From Cloacibacterium sp046296655 (GTDB lineage Bacteria; Bacteroidota; Bacteroidia; Flavobacteriales; Weeksellaceae): a stretch of DNA of 64,000 nucleotides. The stretch spans positions 80,973-144,972 of the forward strand of contig JBKBLE010000002.1 in NCBI GenBank assembly GCA_046296655.1, in the 5' to 3' direction. Of this stretch, positions 41,764-51,372 are shown piece by piece; within the stretch, counting starts at the first letter, position 1, and every line of letters starts with the position of its first letter. Under the pieces are notes generated by a model. The model did not search any database and was not told the origin of the DNA. It saw only the letters and a program-made list of their open reading frames with translations. A program made the position numbers and the translations under genes.

Positions 41764-43509
41764 TTATAATTTTCTATCTCTTTTGATGGTTTTTGGTTTT
41801 TTCTTGGCTTCTTCTTTCTTACGAAGTTCTTCCGCTTTTTGGTACAGCGTATCATCTGTTTCGTATTTCACTTCTTCGTAATTCGGTGTGTCTAAGAAAA
41901 TATCTTCCCATTTCCGTAGTCGGTCTTTGGTATTCCAATTAAAATCTGTGAATTTTCTTTTCTCTGGAGCAATCATACTCATCGGGTAAATATCAGAATT
42001 GGCTCCAATATTACAAGAAATAATCTGAATTTTTCTTTCTTCAAAAAGTGCTTCAATTTGTCCACAAGTAGAAAGCGCAATACCGATTCTGTCTAACTGT
42101 TTTGTCTTTGCATCTTCAGAATCTGCATAAGTAATGGCTTGAGCATTTCCTGTTACTTTGGCAATTTTAATTTCGTTGTTTTGATAAAAAACGGTCATTA
42201 AATTTCCTTTCACTTGGTTAAACTCATCTTTTAATGTGAGAGAATCTGCTTTAGAAATTGCAAATGCATTTCCGATGACTTTTAGAGAGTCTATATTTTG
42301 TTCCGTTGTATTGAAATATGCTTCAATTTTATCTCCAGAAATTTGTTTTTCTCCACTCCAGAAAAGAGGTTTCACGTTTAGGTGAAGAATACCATCCGTT
42401 TCATTAAAGCTCAAAGAATCTGCTCTACCTTGGGCTTTGGTCATGAACAATCTTACTTTATTATAGCCACGAAGGAAACTTTTTTTCTTTTGGGTAGAAT
42501 CTAATTTTTGGTAACTTAAAAATCTTTCTGCAGCAATATAAGCTGTATCTTGATTCATAATTTTTACCGCATAAGGTTTTTGGGTAATCATCGCCGAATC
42601 TATTTTTTCGTAGATTTCTCCGTAACCACCGATGATGTAACGACTTTCTTTCGGGTCATCTAATCTTACATTTCCTTCCGCTTTACCAAAACCTGTCAAT
42701 TGATTAAAAAACATTTTATCCCCTTTCAGAATTTTACCATTGTAATAAATTCTAGAATTTTTATTGAGATACACCTGTTTTTCGTTCATGAGATACTTCC
42801 CATTTTCTGTGTAGACGTAATTAGAAGGTTTCTTTTTATTGACAATGGTTGTAGGCCCGAAAAATTCTGCAATATTGGTATTTTGATAATGTTTGATATT
42901 TTTTCCTTCTACTCTATATTGGGCATTATCAATAGTGTAATTATTGGTAAATTCATTGGTTTTAGAATCAATGAAATAAGTAGCAGACTGAGTCCACATA
43001 GTATTTCTTCCGTCATTAATGGTTCCACCAGAATTGAAATAAGCGGTATTTTTTACTCTGTCATAATACAAAACATCTGTAGAAATGGTTTGTCTCGCAT
43101 CAGTAAGCACCACTTTTCCACGGGCAATTCCTCGTTGAGTATTTCCATCATACTCCATTTCGTTTGAGGTAATCCTGTTTCCGTCTGAAGTAACGAGCAA
43201 AACGTTTCCAATGGCTTTAGCAAAATTTTCTTTTTCGTAGAAAATCACTCGGTCTGCCGTCAACATTGCACCTTGATGTTCAAATTGTACATTTCCTGTG
43301 AAGAAAGGATTTCCTCCGTACATGTCTGGTTTTCTTTCGAATAAATCTGAGTGAATGAAACGTACTTTTTGACCGGGCTGAAGCGCTACATTGGTTTCTT
43401 TTTTGAAATAAGGGTCTTTTACTAAAGGTTCTTTGGAATTGAGTTTATCAATCTGCGAAAAACCTAAAGCATAAGTAAAAATGAAGAGTGCGAAAAGGAT
43501 TTTTTTCAT
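41764..43509 (-). CDS. OstA-like LPS transport protein (LptA-type organic solvent tolerance domain)
   Basis: A 581-residue protein with a signal peptide (KKILFALFIFTYALGFSQ). It holds repeated OstA/LptA beta-jellyroll segments, for example HQGAMLTADRVIFYEKENFAKAIG and QTISTDVLYYDRVKNTAY, and a Lys-rich C-terminus. This is the Bacteroidota bridging protein for LPS across the periplasm, longer than E. coli LptA. The ATG overlaps the Fur-family stop (TAATG), so the two are translationally coupled. Confidence 0.85.
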   Translation of the reverse strand: MKKILFALFIFTYALGFSQIDKLNSKEPLVKDPYFKKETNVALQPGQKVRFIHSDLFERKPDMYGGNPFFTGNVQFEHQGAMLTADRVIFYEKENFAKAIGNVLLVTSDGNRITSNEMEYDGNTQRGIARGKVVLTDARQTISTDVLYYDRVKNTAYFNSGGTINDGRNTMWTQSATYFIDSKTNEFTNNYTIDNAQYRVEGKNIKHYQNTNIAEFFGPTTIVNKKKPSNYVYTENGKYLMNEKQVYLNKNSRIYYNGKILKGDKMFFNQLTGFGKAEGNVRLDDPKESRYIIGGYGEIYEKIDSAMITQKPYAVKIMNQDTAYIAAERFLSYQKLDSTQKKKSFLRGYNKVRLFMTKAQGRADSLSFNETDGILHLNVKPLFWSGEKQISGDKIEAYFNTTEQNIDSLKVIGNAFAISKADSLTLKDEFNQVKGNLMTVFYQNNEIKIAKVTGNAQAITYADSEDAKTKQLDRIGIALSTCGQIEALFEERKIQIISCNIGANSDIYPMSMIAPEKRKFTDFNWNTKDRLRKWEDIFLDTPNYEEVKYETDDTLYQKAEELRKKEEAKKKPKTIKRDRKL

Positions 43510-43982
43510 TATTTTTTTTTGTGGCCGTAAAAATATAATGAATGATTGTCAATTTTCACGCCAAACGCTTCTTCGATAGATTGTTTGATGCCCTGAATTC
43601 TAGGGTCGCAAAATTCTATAATTTCTTCAATCTCTTTGTCTGAGCCATCTTTGTAAATCACCAAATGGTCATGTTGCTTATCAAAATAAGATTTTTCATA
43701 AGAAGAGGAAGAAAGTGTCTTTTCGCCGAATTGGTGTTTACGAATCAAGCCTGCATCTAGAAAAATTTCTATAGTATTATAGATGGTTGCCTTAGAAACA
43801 TGATATTTTTTATTAATCATGATGAGATATAAATCATCTACATTAAAGTGATGATCCATATTATAAATCTCTTCTAAAATGGCATATCTTTCTGGAGTGT
43901 TTCTGTAGGCTTTATCTTGTAAATATTGCTTCAGAACATCTTTTATTACACCTATATTTTTTTCTTTTTGAGTAGCTTCCAT
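43509..43982 (-). CDS. Fur family transcriptional regulator
   Basis: A 157-residue winged-helix repressor (PERYAILEEIYNMDHHFNVDDLYLIMINKKYHVSKATIYNTIEIFLDAGLI). The family His-rich metal region is reduced to KQHDHLVIYKDGSDKEIEEIIEF, where the usual structural CxxC pair is absent. It may sense iron, peroxide or zinc through the remaining His/Asp/Glu ligands. The stop overlaps the OstA start by one base. A -7 box lies at 43999-44006. Confidence 0.88.
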   Translation of the reverse strand: MEATQKEKNIGVIKDVLKQYLQDKAYRNTPERYAILEEIYNMDHHFNVDDLYLIMINKKYHVSKATIYNTIEIFLDAGLIRKHQFGEKTLSSSSYEKSYFDKQHDHLVIYKDGSDKEIEEIIEFCDPRIQGIKQSIEEAFGVKIDNHSLYFYGHKKK

Positions 43983-43998
43983 TGTTTTAATTGAAAAG

Positions 43999-44006
43999 CA
44001 AATTTA
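43999..44006 (-). promoter_or_regulatory. Candidate -7 box of the Fur-family gene
   Basis: The minus strand reads TAAATTTG 16 bases before the ATG; the -33 element is unclear. Confidence 0.35.
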
Positions 44007-44054
44007 TTAATTTTTAACTAATAAAAGGTAAATTTTAATGAGAGACAAAATCTA

Positions 44055-44079
44055 AAAACCTCAATTGCTTGAGGTTTTC
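44055..44079 (-). terminator. Terminator of kup
   Basis: AAAACCTCAA and TTGAGGTTTT form a stem around TTGC, close after the stop at 44088. Confidence 0.85.
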
Positions 44080-44087
44080 ATTTTATA

Positions 44088-46088
44088 TTAAGAATCGTAA
44101 CGTTTAAATTCTTCTAAAACAATTTTTTTCTCTCTTATCGGGTTGTTGATGAGTGGTACAGATTCTACCAAAACATTATGTGGTGCCAAACCATACGCTT
44201 TGAAATCACTACTACCGATATATTTCACGAAATTATAGATATTCAAGGTTATTTTTTGTTTTACCGTCAATAAGAAGTCATTGATATAAACGTTATCAAT
44301 AATCACATATTTTAAATCTGGCGGAATATTATGATTTCTAAGAGAAGGGTAACTACTTCTATCCGGAATAATGCCTTCTTTCATCATATCAAACAACACT
44401 TGATTGAAATAATCATTGATTTTTCTATCAATTTTGAATCCTAAAAGGAAATTAATTTTATATACCGTTCCTGGCATCACCTCATCAATAGAATATTTAA
44501 AGGTAAAAGGATCTTCTTGATTGATGATATTTAAAATAAAATAATGGTCGGCTCTTTTGGGCTGAGAACGCATGATAGAGTAAATAATTTTAGATTCTAC
44601 CTCATCTTCTTTCTTTGCTCTACTCAAAAACGCTAAATTGGTCGCATATTTAGGAATAGACTCATCTAGTTTAATATCTTTAATTGTAGAAACATAATCT
44701 TTCAGTTTTACAAACTTGATGAAATTCTGCTTAATCATTCTACCATTATACCAAGCATACATACAAACTGCCACGAAACCTGCTAAGAAAACGGTAATCC
44801 AACCACCTTCGAAGAACTTAATAATGTTGGCACTGAAAAATCCTATTTCTATAGACAAATAAACCAAGGCAAAAATTGCTATAAAAATTTTATTCACTCT
44901 ATTTCTCCACAACCATGCAATCAATAAAATGGTAGTCATCATCATGGTTACTGTAATAGATAAACCATACGCTGCTTCCATATGTACAGATTCTTTGAAA
45001 TAGAATACTACAATAAGACAGAAAATAAGTAAACCCCAATTGATTCTTGGAATATACATTTGACCTTTTAAACCAGAAGGATATTGAATCTGTTGGAATG
45101 GCCAAAAGTTAAGAGACATTGCTTCTGAAAAAATAGTAAACGAACCTGTAATTAATGCTTGAGAAGCAATAATTGCCGCTGCTGTTGCTAAAATTACTGC
45201 TGGAATAATTAAATAATCTGGTAACATTCCGAAGAAAGGATTTGTCCCTGTGAAAACCATTCTGTAGTTATTTAGTAACCACGCACCTTGACCTAAATAG
45301 TTTAGAATCAACATGATTTTTACAAAAACCCAACTTACTCTGATATTTTTATAACCGCAATGTCCTAAATCTGAATATAAAGCTTCGGCCCCTGTAGTAC
45401 AAAGGAAAACAGCCCCTAAAATCAAAATCGCACTAGGAGAAGTTACAATTAATTTATATGCGTAATAAGGATTAAATGATTTTAAAACTTCTGGATGTTC
45501 CATTAAATTTACCACACCAAATCCTCCTAAAAACAAAAACCAAATCACCATTACTGGTCCGAAAAATTTCCCAATAAAACTGGTTCCGAATTGCTGAACT
45601 ACGAAGATAATGACCAGAATTACAGAAGTCATTGCTAGAATAGAATTTATTCCTAAATCTAATCCTTTGATTTGCTTAAGACCTTCTATAGAAGCCATTA
45701 CCGTAAGAGAAGGTGTGATTACTCCATCTGCAATTAACGCAGACGCTCCTATAATTGCAACGAGATACAACCATTTTATTTTCATCTTTTTGACCAAAGA
45801 AAACAAAGCTAGAATTCCACCTTCACCTTTGTTATCCGCTCTAAGGGAAATAAGAACATACTTAATGGTGGTTTGTAGCGTGAGCGTCCAGATAATACAA
45901 GAAAGTGCTCCTTCTATATATTCTTCAGAAATCATTTTGGCTTCTTTTCCAGACTTAATGATGGCACTCATTACATAAAGTGGTGAGGTACCAATATCTC
46001 CGAAAACAATTCCTAATGAAACTAAAACTCCTATGAAAGTTAATTTTTTGGTGTCAAAATGATGACCTCCAGCTAATACGTCTGACAT
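44088..46088 (-). CDS. kup: KUP family potassium transporter
   Basis: A 666-residue K+/H+ symporter with about twelve membrane helices in residues 1-450 and a C-terminal cytoplasmic part. KUP signatures are FGDIGTSPLYVMSAI near residue 29 and RADNKGEGGILALFSLV, with GASALIADGVITPSLTVMASIEG following. The C-terminal domain (about 480-666) is typical. It has its own -7 box at 46112-46119 and its own terminator. Confidence 0.96.
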   Translation of the reverse strand: MSDVLAGGHHFDTKKLTFIGVLVSLGIVFGDIGTSPLYVMSAIIKSGKEAKMISEEYIEGALSCIIWTLTLQTTIKYVLISLRADNKGEGGILALFSLVKKMKIKWLYLVAIIGASALIADGVITPSLTVMASIEGLKQIKGLDLGINSILAMTSVILVIIFVVQQFGTSFIGKFFGPVMVIWFLFLGGFGVVNLMEHPEVLKSFNPYYAYKLIVTSPSAILILGAVFLCTTGAEALYSDLGHCGYKNIRVSWVFVKIMLILNYLGQGAWLLNNYRMVFTGTNPFFGMLPDYLIIPAVILATAAAIIASQALITGSFTIFSEAMSLNFWPFQQIQYPSGLKGQMYIPRINWGLLIFCLIVVFYFKESVHMEAAYGLSITVTMMMTTILLIAWLWRNRVNKIFIAIFALVYLSIEIGFFSANIIKFFEGGWITVFLAGFVAVCMYAWYNGRMIKQNFIKFVKLKDYVSTIKDIKLDESIPKYATNLAFLSRAKKEDEVESKIIYSIMRSQPKRADHYFILNIINQEDPFTFKYSIDEVMPGTVYKINFLLGFKIDRKINDYFNQVLFDMMKEGIIPDRSSYPSLRNHNIPPDLKYVIIDNVYINDFLLTVKQKITLNIYNFVKYIGSSDFKAYGLAPHNVLVESVPLINNPIREKKIVLEEFKRYDS

Positions 46089-46111
46089 TTTTCAATGTTT
46101 AAAAATAAATG

Positions 46112-46119
46112 CAAATTTA
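46112..46119 (-). promoter_or_regulatory. Candidate -7 box of kup
   Basis: The minus strand reads TAAATTTG, 23 bases before the ATG; no clear -33. Confidence 0.38.
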
Positions 46120-46170
46120 ATCTAATTTCTAGAGGAAATACTTTTTCCTAAGAAAATTTTACATGAAATT

Positions 46171-46205
46171 AAAAAAGCGCAACCAAAATTGATTGCGCTT
46201 TTTTA
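46171..46205 (-). terminator. Terminator of pdhB
   Basis: AAAAAAGCGCAA and TTGCGCTTTTTT form a long stem around CCAAAATTGA, 17 bases after the pdhB stop. Confidence 0.88.
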
Positions 46206-46221
46206 AAATATGATTAAAGTT

Positions 46222-47205
46222 TTAAGATTTTACGTATAAAACGTTTTTAATCGCTTGTTTTACTTTTTCTAATTTCGGGAACCACTCTGCAAATAACGCT
46301 GCTGAATAAGGAGCAGGTGCATCTGGAGTTGTAATTCTCTTAATTGGTGCATCTAAATAATCAAATGCTTTTTGCTGAACCATGTAAGTAATTTCTGAAG
46401 CTACAGAACCAAATGGCCACGCTTCTTCTAGAACTACTAATCTATTGGTTTTTCGTACAGAATTAAGAACTGTCTCATAATCTAAAGGACGAATTGTTCT
46501 TAAATCTACTACTTCTACAGAAATTCCTTCTTGTTCTAAATCAGCTGCTGCTTGCATGGCTAATTTTAAGATTTTACCAAAAGAAACCAAAGTCACATCT
46601 TTACCTTCTTTTTTGATATCAGCTTTACCAATTGGGATGTAGTATTCTTCTTCTGGAATTTCCATTTTGTCTCCGTACATTTGTTCAGATTCCATGAAAA
46701 TCACAGGGTCATTATCTCTAATTGCAGATTTTAATAATCCTTTTGCATCATATGGATTAGAAGGAACAATTACTTTAAGACCTGGGCAATTTGCATACCA
46801 GCTTTCAAAAGCTTGAGAGTGAGTAGCTCCTAATTGACCTGCAGAACCAGTAGGCCCTCTAAAAACGATTGGCACATTCCACTGTCCACCACTCATTTGA
46901 TACATTTTCGCTGCATTAGAAATAATCTGATCTATCGCTACCAAAGAGAAATTAAAAGTCATAAACTCTACAATTGGTCTATTTCCGTTCATTGCAGCTC
47001 CTACAGAAATCCCAGCAAAACCTAATTCTGCAATTGGTGCATCTATTACTCTTTTTGGACCAAATTCTGCTAACATTCCTTTTGAAGCTTTATAAGCTCC
47101 GTTATATTCTGCTACTTCTTCGCCAATGAGATATATCGATTCGTCTTTACGCATTTCTTCGCTCATTGCTTCACAGATAGCCTCACGAAATTGTACTTCT
47201 TTCAT
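46222..47205 (-). CDS. pdhB: Pyruvate dehydrogenase E1 component, beta subunit
   Basis: A 327-residue transketolase-like subunit from ATG 47205 (MKEVQFREAICEAMSEEM). Motifs are VIDAPIAELGFAGISVGAAMNG, the E1-beta loop QKAFDYLDAPIKRITTPDAPAPY at the end, and the middle PVVFRGPTGSAGQLGATHSQ-like text. It decarboxylates pyruvate together with the alpha subunit, which is not next to it here. The E2 and alpha genes must be elsewhere. Confidence 0.95.
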   Translation of the reverse strand: MKEVQFREAICEAMSEEMRKDESIYLIGEEVAEYNGAYKASKGMLAEFGPKRVIDAPIAELGFAGISVGAAMNGNRPIVEFMTFNFSLVAIDQIISNAAKMYQMSGGQWNVPIVFRGPTGSAGQLGATHSQAFESWYANCPGLKVIVPSNPYDAKGLLKSAIRDNDPVIFMESEQMYGDKMEIPEEEYYIPIGKADIKKEGKDVTLVSFGKILKLAMQAAADLEQEGISVEVVDLRTIRPLDYETVLNSVRKTNRLVVLEEAWPFGSVASEITYMVQQKAFDYLDAPIKRITTPDAPAPYSAALFAEWFPKLEKVKQAIKNVLYVKS

Positions 47206-47289
47206 TTTGATTAATTTGTTGAGTTGCAAATTTAAGGAATTTTTATCAAACTATTATGTATCAATTATTACTTTAGTCAACAAATAAAA

Positions 47290-47315
47290 AAGACACATCT
47301 TTTAGGACGTGTCTC
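47290..47315 (-). terminator. Terminator of the DUF2147 gene
   Basis: AGACACATC and GACGTGTCT pair with one mismatch; on the minus strand a T-rich run follows. Confidence 0.75.
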
Positions 47316-47339
47316 GTTTGTTTTTTTCTCTAAAATAGA

Positions 47340-47759
47340 TTAATCTACTCTATGCCAAGTTTGGTTTCTACCGATTAATGAGATTCCTACGTAACCTCTT
47401 ACATTTAGTTTATCACCGTTTCTGGTCACAGTACAGTTGTACGTTTTTCCTTTTTTAGGATCTGTAATGGTTCCATCAGTAAATTCTGAACCATCTTTCT
47501 TTAAACCTCTGATGATTTCTAAACCAACTAATGGCTTGTTTTTTCTATCATCTGTACATTTTACACAGTTGTTATTTTCTGGTTTTTGTAATAATTGTAC
47601 AATTTTGCCATAATATTTACCGTCTGATTTTTTGAAAATTTCTACGATAGATTTAGGCTTCCCTGTTTCATCATCAATTGTTTTCCATTTTCCTTCAATC
47701 TGAGCATATGAAAGAACACTGAAGAATAAAGCGAAAAATGCGAATGCTAATTTTTTCAT
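47340..47759 (-). CDS. DUF2147 secreted protein
   Basis: A 139-residue protein with a signal peptide (KKLAFAFFALFFSVLSYAQ) and one DUF2147 domain (EGKWKTIDDETGKPKSIVEI, GKIVQLLQKPENNNCVKCTDD, the C-terminal RGYVGISLIGRNQTWHRV). The Cys pair CVKC is typical. It is likely a periplasmic lipocalin-like protein of unknown function. Confidence 0.9.
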   Translation of the reverse strand: MKKLAFAFFALFFSVLSYAQIEGKWKTIDDETGKPKSIVEIFKKSDGKYYGKIVQLLQKPENNNCVKCTDDRKNKPLVGLEIIRGLKKDGSEFTDGTITDPKKGKTYNCTVTRNGDKLNVRGYVGISLIGRNQTWHRVD

Positions 47760-47873
47760 GTTTCTAATTTTAAATTTTTGTTAAAAATAAATATTTTTTA
47801 TTAAACAACAAATTTATTGTTATTCTTATCATACTAATAACAAAGCTGGTGCCAAAATTCAGAAAATTAAACA

Positions 47874-49502
47874 CTAGTTTAATATCTCTAATAAATAAAG
47901 CTTTTTAAGCTTTTCATTTCTGGTTTTAGGATTCAGAAATTTCAGAGAAAGTTTAGTAATTCTAAAATGCGTTTCCTGATGGAGAATTTTATACGGTTGT
48001 GTAATATTTTGTAAATCATTTTCGTATACAAGAACTCTATCCCCTTTTTTCAACAGAGAAACTTCTTTTCTAGGTGTGTTTTGTTGAGTATAAAAATCAA
48101 AAGACCAAATTTCATAATCTTTCGGCATGAAAAGATTTTGGGTTGAAAGTTGATTTTTTTCAAAATATTGAGCCATTTTTAAACCACCTTGATATTGCGT
48201 CAAAACAGGATAAAACTGTGAATTGAGAAAAATATTAATGGTAATGGCAAAAAGCAAAGAGACCAAAACCCATCTTCTCACCATATTTTCTTTTTTGAAA
48301 ATGTAAAGCAGTAAAGTTCCCACAAAAAACAAACTCACCACAAATAAAACCACTTCATGAATTCCTGTAAAATAATACGTGAGCAATAAAACGCCTACTA
48401 AACTTACCGAAATCACCACCAACTGAATCACCCAAAAAACTCTGGCTTTTTTCCATTGATTTTTTTCGAAAATTTCAAAAATATAGGATGCTGTAAAAAC
48501 AGAAAGAATGGGAATCAATCCGTTTAAATAATGAGGCAACTTAAATTTAGAAAAACTAAATACCAACATCACCAACCAGAATCCGCCTAAAGTTAAAAAC
48601 TCTACGCCTTCTACTTTTTGAAACCTTACTTTAATCAAATTTTTAGTTCTTTCGAAAACACCCGTGTAAAATGCGATTGAAAAAGGTAAAAATGCCCAAA
48701 GTAATGTGTGAAAAAAGAAAGAATATTCAGGACTATTCTGCTCAAAACCTTTGGCTTGTAAACGATTTACACTTTGATTAAAGAGGATAAATTCTACACC
48801 TTCGTTTCCAAATTGATGATAATATGCATACAAAATCGGTAAAATCCCCACTCCAAAACTGAGCGCAGCAAAAATGATTTTCAGATTAAAAAATTTCAAC
48901 CATTCTCTAGAATACAGCAAATAAGAAAATACCGAAAATCCTATAATCACAATCGCCATCAAACCTTTTGAAGAAAAAGCCAATGCGGTGAACAATCCTG
49001 CTAAAATAACATTGCTAATTTTTTGTGTTTTAATAAAAGCTAAAAACTGCCAAATAGAAAGTGCAATAAAACCCGTCAAAACAGCATCTGTTCTTACATC
49101 GTGTGCAGAAAGAATAATGGTCTGTGACGCTAAAAATATCAATGAAGCGGTATAACTTAGATTTTCGTTTTTATACAATAAATCAGCAATCTTTTTTACA
49201 GAAAAAGCCGCTAAAAACAAGCATAAAATCGCTGGAATTCTATAAGCAAAATGATTAATTCCGAAAATTTTCATCGATAAAGCTGCGAGCCAAAAATGCA
49301 AGTGCGGTTTGTCTAGATAAGGATTATCTCCTTTATAAATTTCTAGAAAATTGCCAGAATTGGCCATTCTCATCGCCATTGTAGCATGTTGAGCAGAATC
49401 ATTTTCCATCAATGGAATAAATAGCCCAACTAAGTACACCAAAACAAAGCCTACAAAAAGAAAAAAGATTTGATTTCTAGAAAGTAATTGATTTGGATTC
49501 AT
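47874..49502 (-). CDS. Glycosyltransferase family 39 (ArnT/PMT-like) membrane protein
   Basis: A 542-residue membrane glycosyltransferase with about 12 helices. The first loop carries the acidic catalytic motif (LIPLMENDSAQHATMAMRMA) followed by the GDNPYLDKPHLHFWLAALSMKIFG motif of ArnT-like enzymes. It probably transfers sugars from a polyprenyl phosphate carrier to lipid A or another glycan. It is divergent from the GT2/YbhN genes, which would supply the carrier-linked sugar. Confidence 0.9.
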   Translation of the reverse strand: MNPNQLLSRNQIFFLFVGFVLVYLVGLFIPLMENDSAQHATMAMRMANSGNFLEIYKGDNPYLDKPHLHFWLAALSMKIFGINHFAYRIPAILCLFLAAFSVKKIADLLYKNENLSYTASLIFLASQTIILSAHDVRTDAVLTGFIALSIWQFLAFIKTQKISNVILAGLFTALAFSSKGLMAIVIIGFSVFSYLLYSREWLKFFNLKIIFAALSFGVGILPILYAYYHQFGNEGVEFILFNQSVNRLQAKGFEQNSPEYSFFFHTLLWAFLPFSIAFYTGVFERTKNLIKVRFQKVEGVEFLTLGGFWLVMLVFSFSKFKLPHYLNGLIPILSVFTASYIFEIFEKNQWKKARVFWVIQLVVISVSLVGVLLLTYYFTGIHEVVLFVVSLFFVGTLLLYIFKKENMVRRWVLVSLLFAITINIFLNSQFYPVLTQYQGGLKMAQYFEKNQLSTQNLFMPKDYEIWSFDFYTQQNTPRKEVSLLKKGDRVLVYENDLQNITQPYKILHQETHFRITKLSLKFLNPKTRNEKLKKLYLLEILN

Positions 49503-49571
49503 TATAAAAATCAGGTTTTTTAGTATTTTTGCAAAAATTTACATTGCAAAGGTAACAAATCAAGCGCTACG

Positions 49572-50525
49572 ATGGATAAAAATAAATTCTACTCTCTCGT
49601 TATTCCTATGTATAACGAAGAAGGAAATGCAGGAATTTTAATCGACAGAATTTCTGATGCTATGAATGGATATCACTACGAACTCATCTTAATAGACGAC
49701 AATTCCACGGATAAAACCATACAAGAAATCAAAGAAAAAAAACATCCAAATGTAGTGTTGATTGAGCTCAAAAAAAATTACGGACAAAGTTCTGCAATGA
49801 TGGCTGGTTTCGATTATGCAACTGGTGATTACGTGATTACACTTGATGGAGATTTGCAAAACGATCCTTCAGATATTCCTGCGATGGTAGAACTTTTAGA
49901 AAAGGGAAATTACGATTTGGTGGTAGGAAAACGTCAAAAAAGAAAAGATTCTTCCATCAGAACCATTCCTTCAAAAATTGCGAATTTCATCATCAAAAAA
50001 TCTACAAAACTCAATATTTCTGACCAAGGTTGTGCGCTGAAAGTTTTCACCAATGAAACAGCTAAAGAACTTAATCTTTACGGCGAAAACCATAGATTTA
50101 TTAGTTTAATGGCGCATTTAAATGGTGCTAAAATTACAGAAATTCCCGTAAAGCATCACCCAAGACAACATGGCGTTTCTAAATACGGAATGAACAGAAC
50201 TTTCAAGGTGATTAATGACTTGCTTTTGGTTTTATTCAATAAAAAATACCTTTCTAAACCGATTTATCTTTTCGGAAATATCGGTTTAATCACTTTTACA
50301 TTGGGAGTTTTGGTTAATATTTATTTATTGGCTCTCAAAATTTTAGGAAATGACATTGGCGGAAGACCTTTACTAATCCTAGGTGTTTTACTTATTTTCA
50401 TTGGCATTCAGTTTTTCACCACAGGAATTATTGTAGATATGCTGATGAAAACTTACTACGAATCTCAAGAAAAAAGACCTTTTAACATCAGAAATATCAC
50501 AACATTTGGAGAAAGCCAATCTTAA
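49572..50525 (+). CDS. Glycosyltransferase family 2 (ArnC/DPMS-like)
   Basis: A 317-residue GT2 enzyme. The N-terminal GT-A fold shows PMYNEEGNAGILIDRI, LILIDDNSTDKTIQ and DYVITLDGDLQNDPSDIP (DxD). Two C-terminal helices anchor it. This type makes dolichyl- or undecaprenyl-phosphate sugars used by GT39 enzymes such as its divergent neighbour. It overlaps the YbhN-type gene by 20 bases. Confidence 0.93.
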   Translation: MDKNKFYSLVIPMYNEEGNAGILIDRISDAMNGYHYELILIDDNSTDKTIQEIKEKKHPNVVLIELKKNYGQSSAMMAGFDYATGDYVITLDGDLQNDPSDIPAMVELLEKGNYDLVVGKRQKRKDSSIRTIPSKIANFIIKKSTKLNISDQGCALKVFTNETAKELNLYGENHRFISLMAHLNGAKITEIPVKHHPRQHGVSKYGMNRTFKVINDLLLVLFNKKYLSKPIYLFGNIGLITFTLGVLVNIYLLALKILGNDIGGRPLLILGVLLIFIGIQFFTTGIIVDMLMKTYYESQEKRPFNIRNITTFGESQS

Positions 50526-51372
50526 AAAACTACTCATCAACTTTGCTAAAATTTTCATTAGCATAGCTTTGTTGTATTTCGTTTTTCAGAAAATTCCTTT
50601 TCGGGAAGTCACTGTTTTATGGGCAAAAACGAATGTTTTTTATCTCGTAATGGCTGCTATTCTCTTTTTGGCATCTCAAATTATTTCTACCAAAAGACTT
50701 GAACTCTATTTCAATGCCAATAATTTCCATTTGAGCTTCAGAAGCAATGTAGAACTCTATTTTTTGGGAATGTTCTATAATTTTTTCATTCCAGGTGGAA
50801 TTGGTGGAGACGCTTACAAAGTCTATCTTTTGAATAAAAATTTCGGTTGGAGTGCCAAAAAAATCACCTCATCACTTTTTAATGACCGATTAAGCGGACT
50901 TTTGGCGATTTGCGTATTGATTTTAGTATTTTCCTTCAATTTGTTGGAAGCCAAATTCTTCCCCATCTTATTTGTGCTTTTAGTGGTGGGATTTTTCTTC
51001 ACTTATTTTTTGACTAAAAAGCTTTTTTCTACTTATACCACAGTTTTTTTTAAAGCTTTTTCCTACTCATTTTTAGTCCAAATTTTACAAGTCATCAGTT
51101 TTATATTTTTATTAAAAAGTTTAGATGTAACTGACAATTTCACCATTTACGCGGTAGTATTTTTGGCAAGTTCTGTGCTCAGTTTAATTTCTTTTGCAGG
51201 AATTGGGGTGAGAGAAATGCTCTTTCTACAAGCGTCTAAATGGTACAGTTTTCAGCCAGAAATTTCAGTTTCTGCGTCTTTACTTTTTACAATGATTACT
51301 GCATTTTTTTCACTTTTTGGAGTGATATTTCAAATAAGAAAGTTAAATTTGAAACTTACTGAAACGCCATGA
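50506..51372 (+). CDS. YbhN-type membrane protein (lipid flippase-like)
   Basis: A 288-residue membrane protein of the UPF0104 fold starting at TTG 50506 inside the GT2 gene end. Motifs are the FIPGGIGGDAYKVYLLNK stretch and FAGIGVREMLFLQAS. Homologous to the gene at 35330 but in a sugar-transfer context; here it may move the carrier-linked sugar or lipid. It overlaps pssA by 4 bases, so GT2-YbhN-pssA form one transcript. Confidence 0.85.
   Translation: MEKANLKKLLINFAKIFISIALLYFVFQKIPFREVTVLWAKTNVFYLVMAAILFLASQIISTKRLELYFNANNFHLSFRSNVELYFLGMFYNFFIPGGIGGDAYKVYLLNKNFGWSAKKITSSLFNDRLSGLLAICVLILVFSFNLLEAKFFPILFVLLVVGFFFTYFLTKKLFSTYTTVFFKAFSYSFLVQILQVISFIFLLKSLDVTDNFTIYAVVFLASSVLSLISFAGIGVREMLFLQASKWYSFQPEISVSASLLFTMITAFFSLFGVIFQIRKLNLKLTETP

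Noticed and set aside
42700..43167. Long plus-strand open frame inside the OstA-like gene
   Set aside because: Antisense shadow of a well-supported gene.
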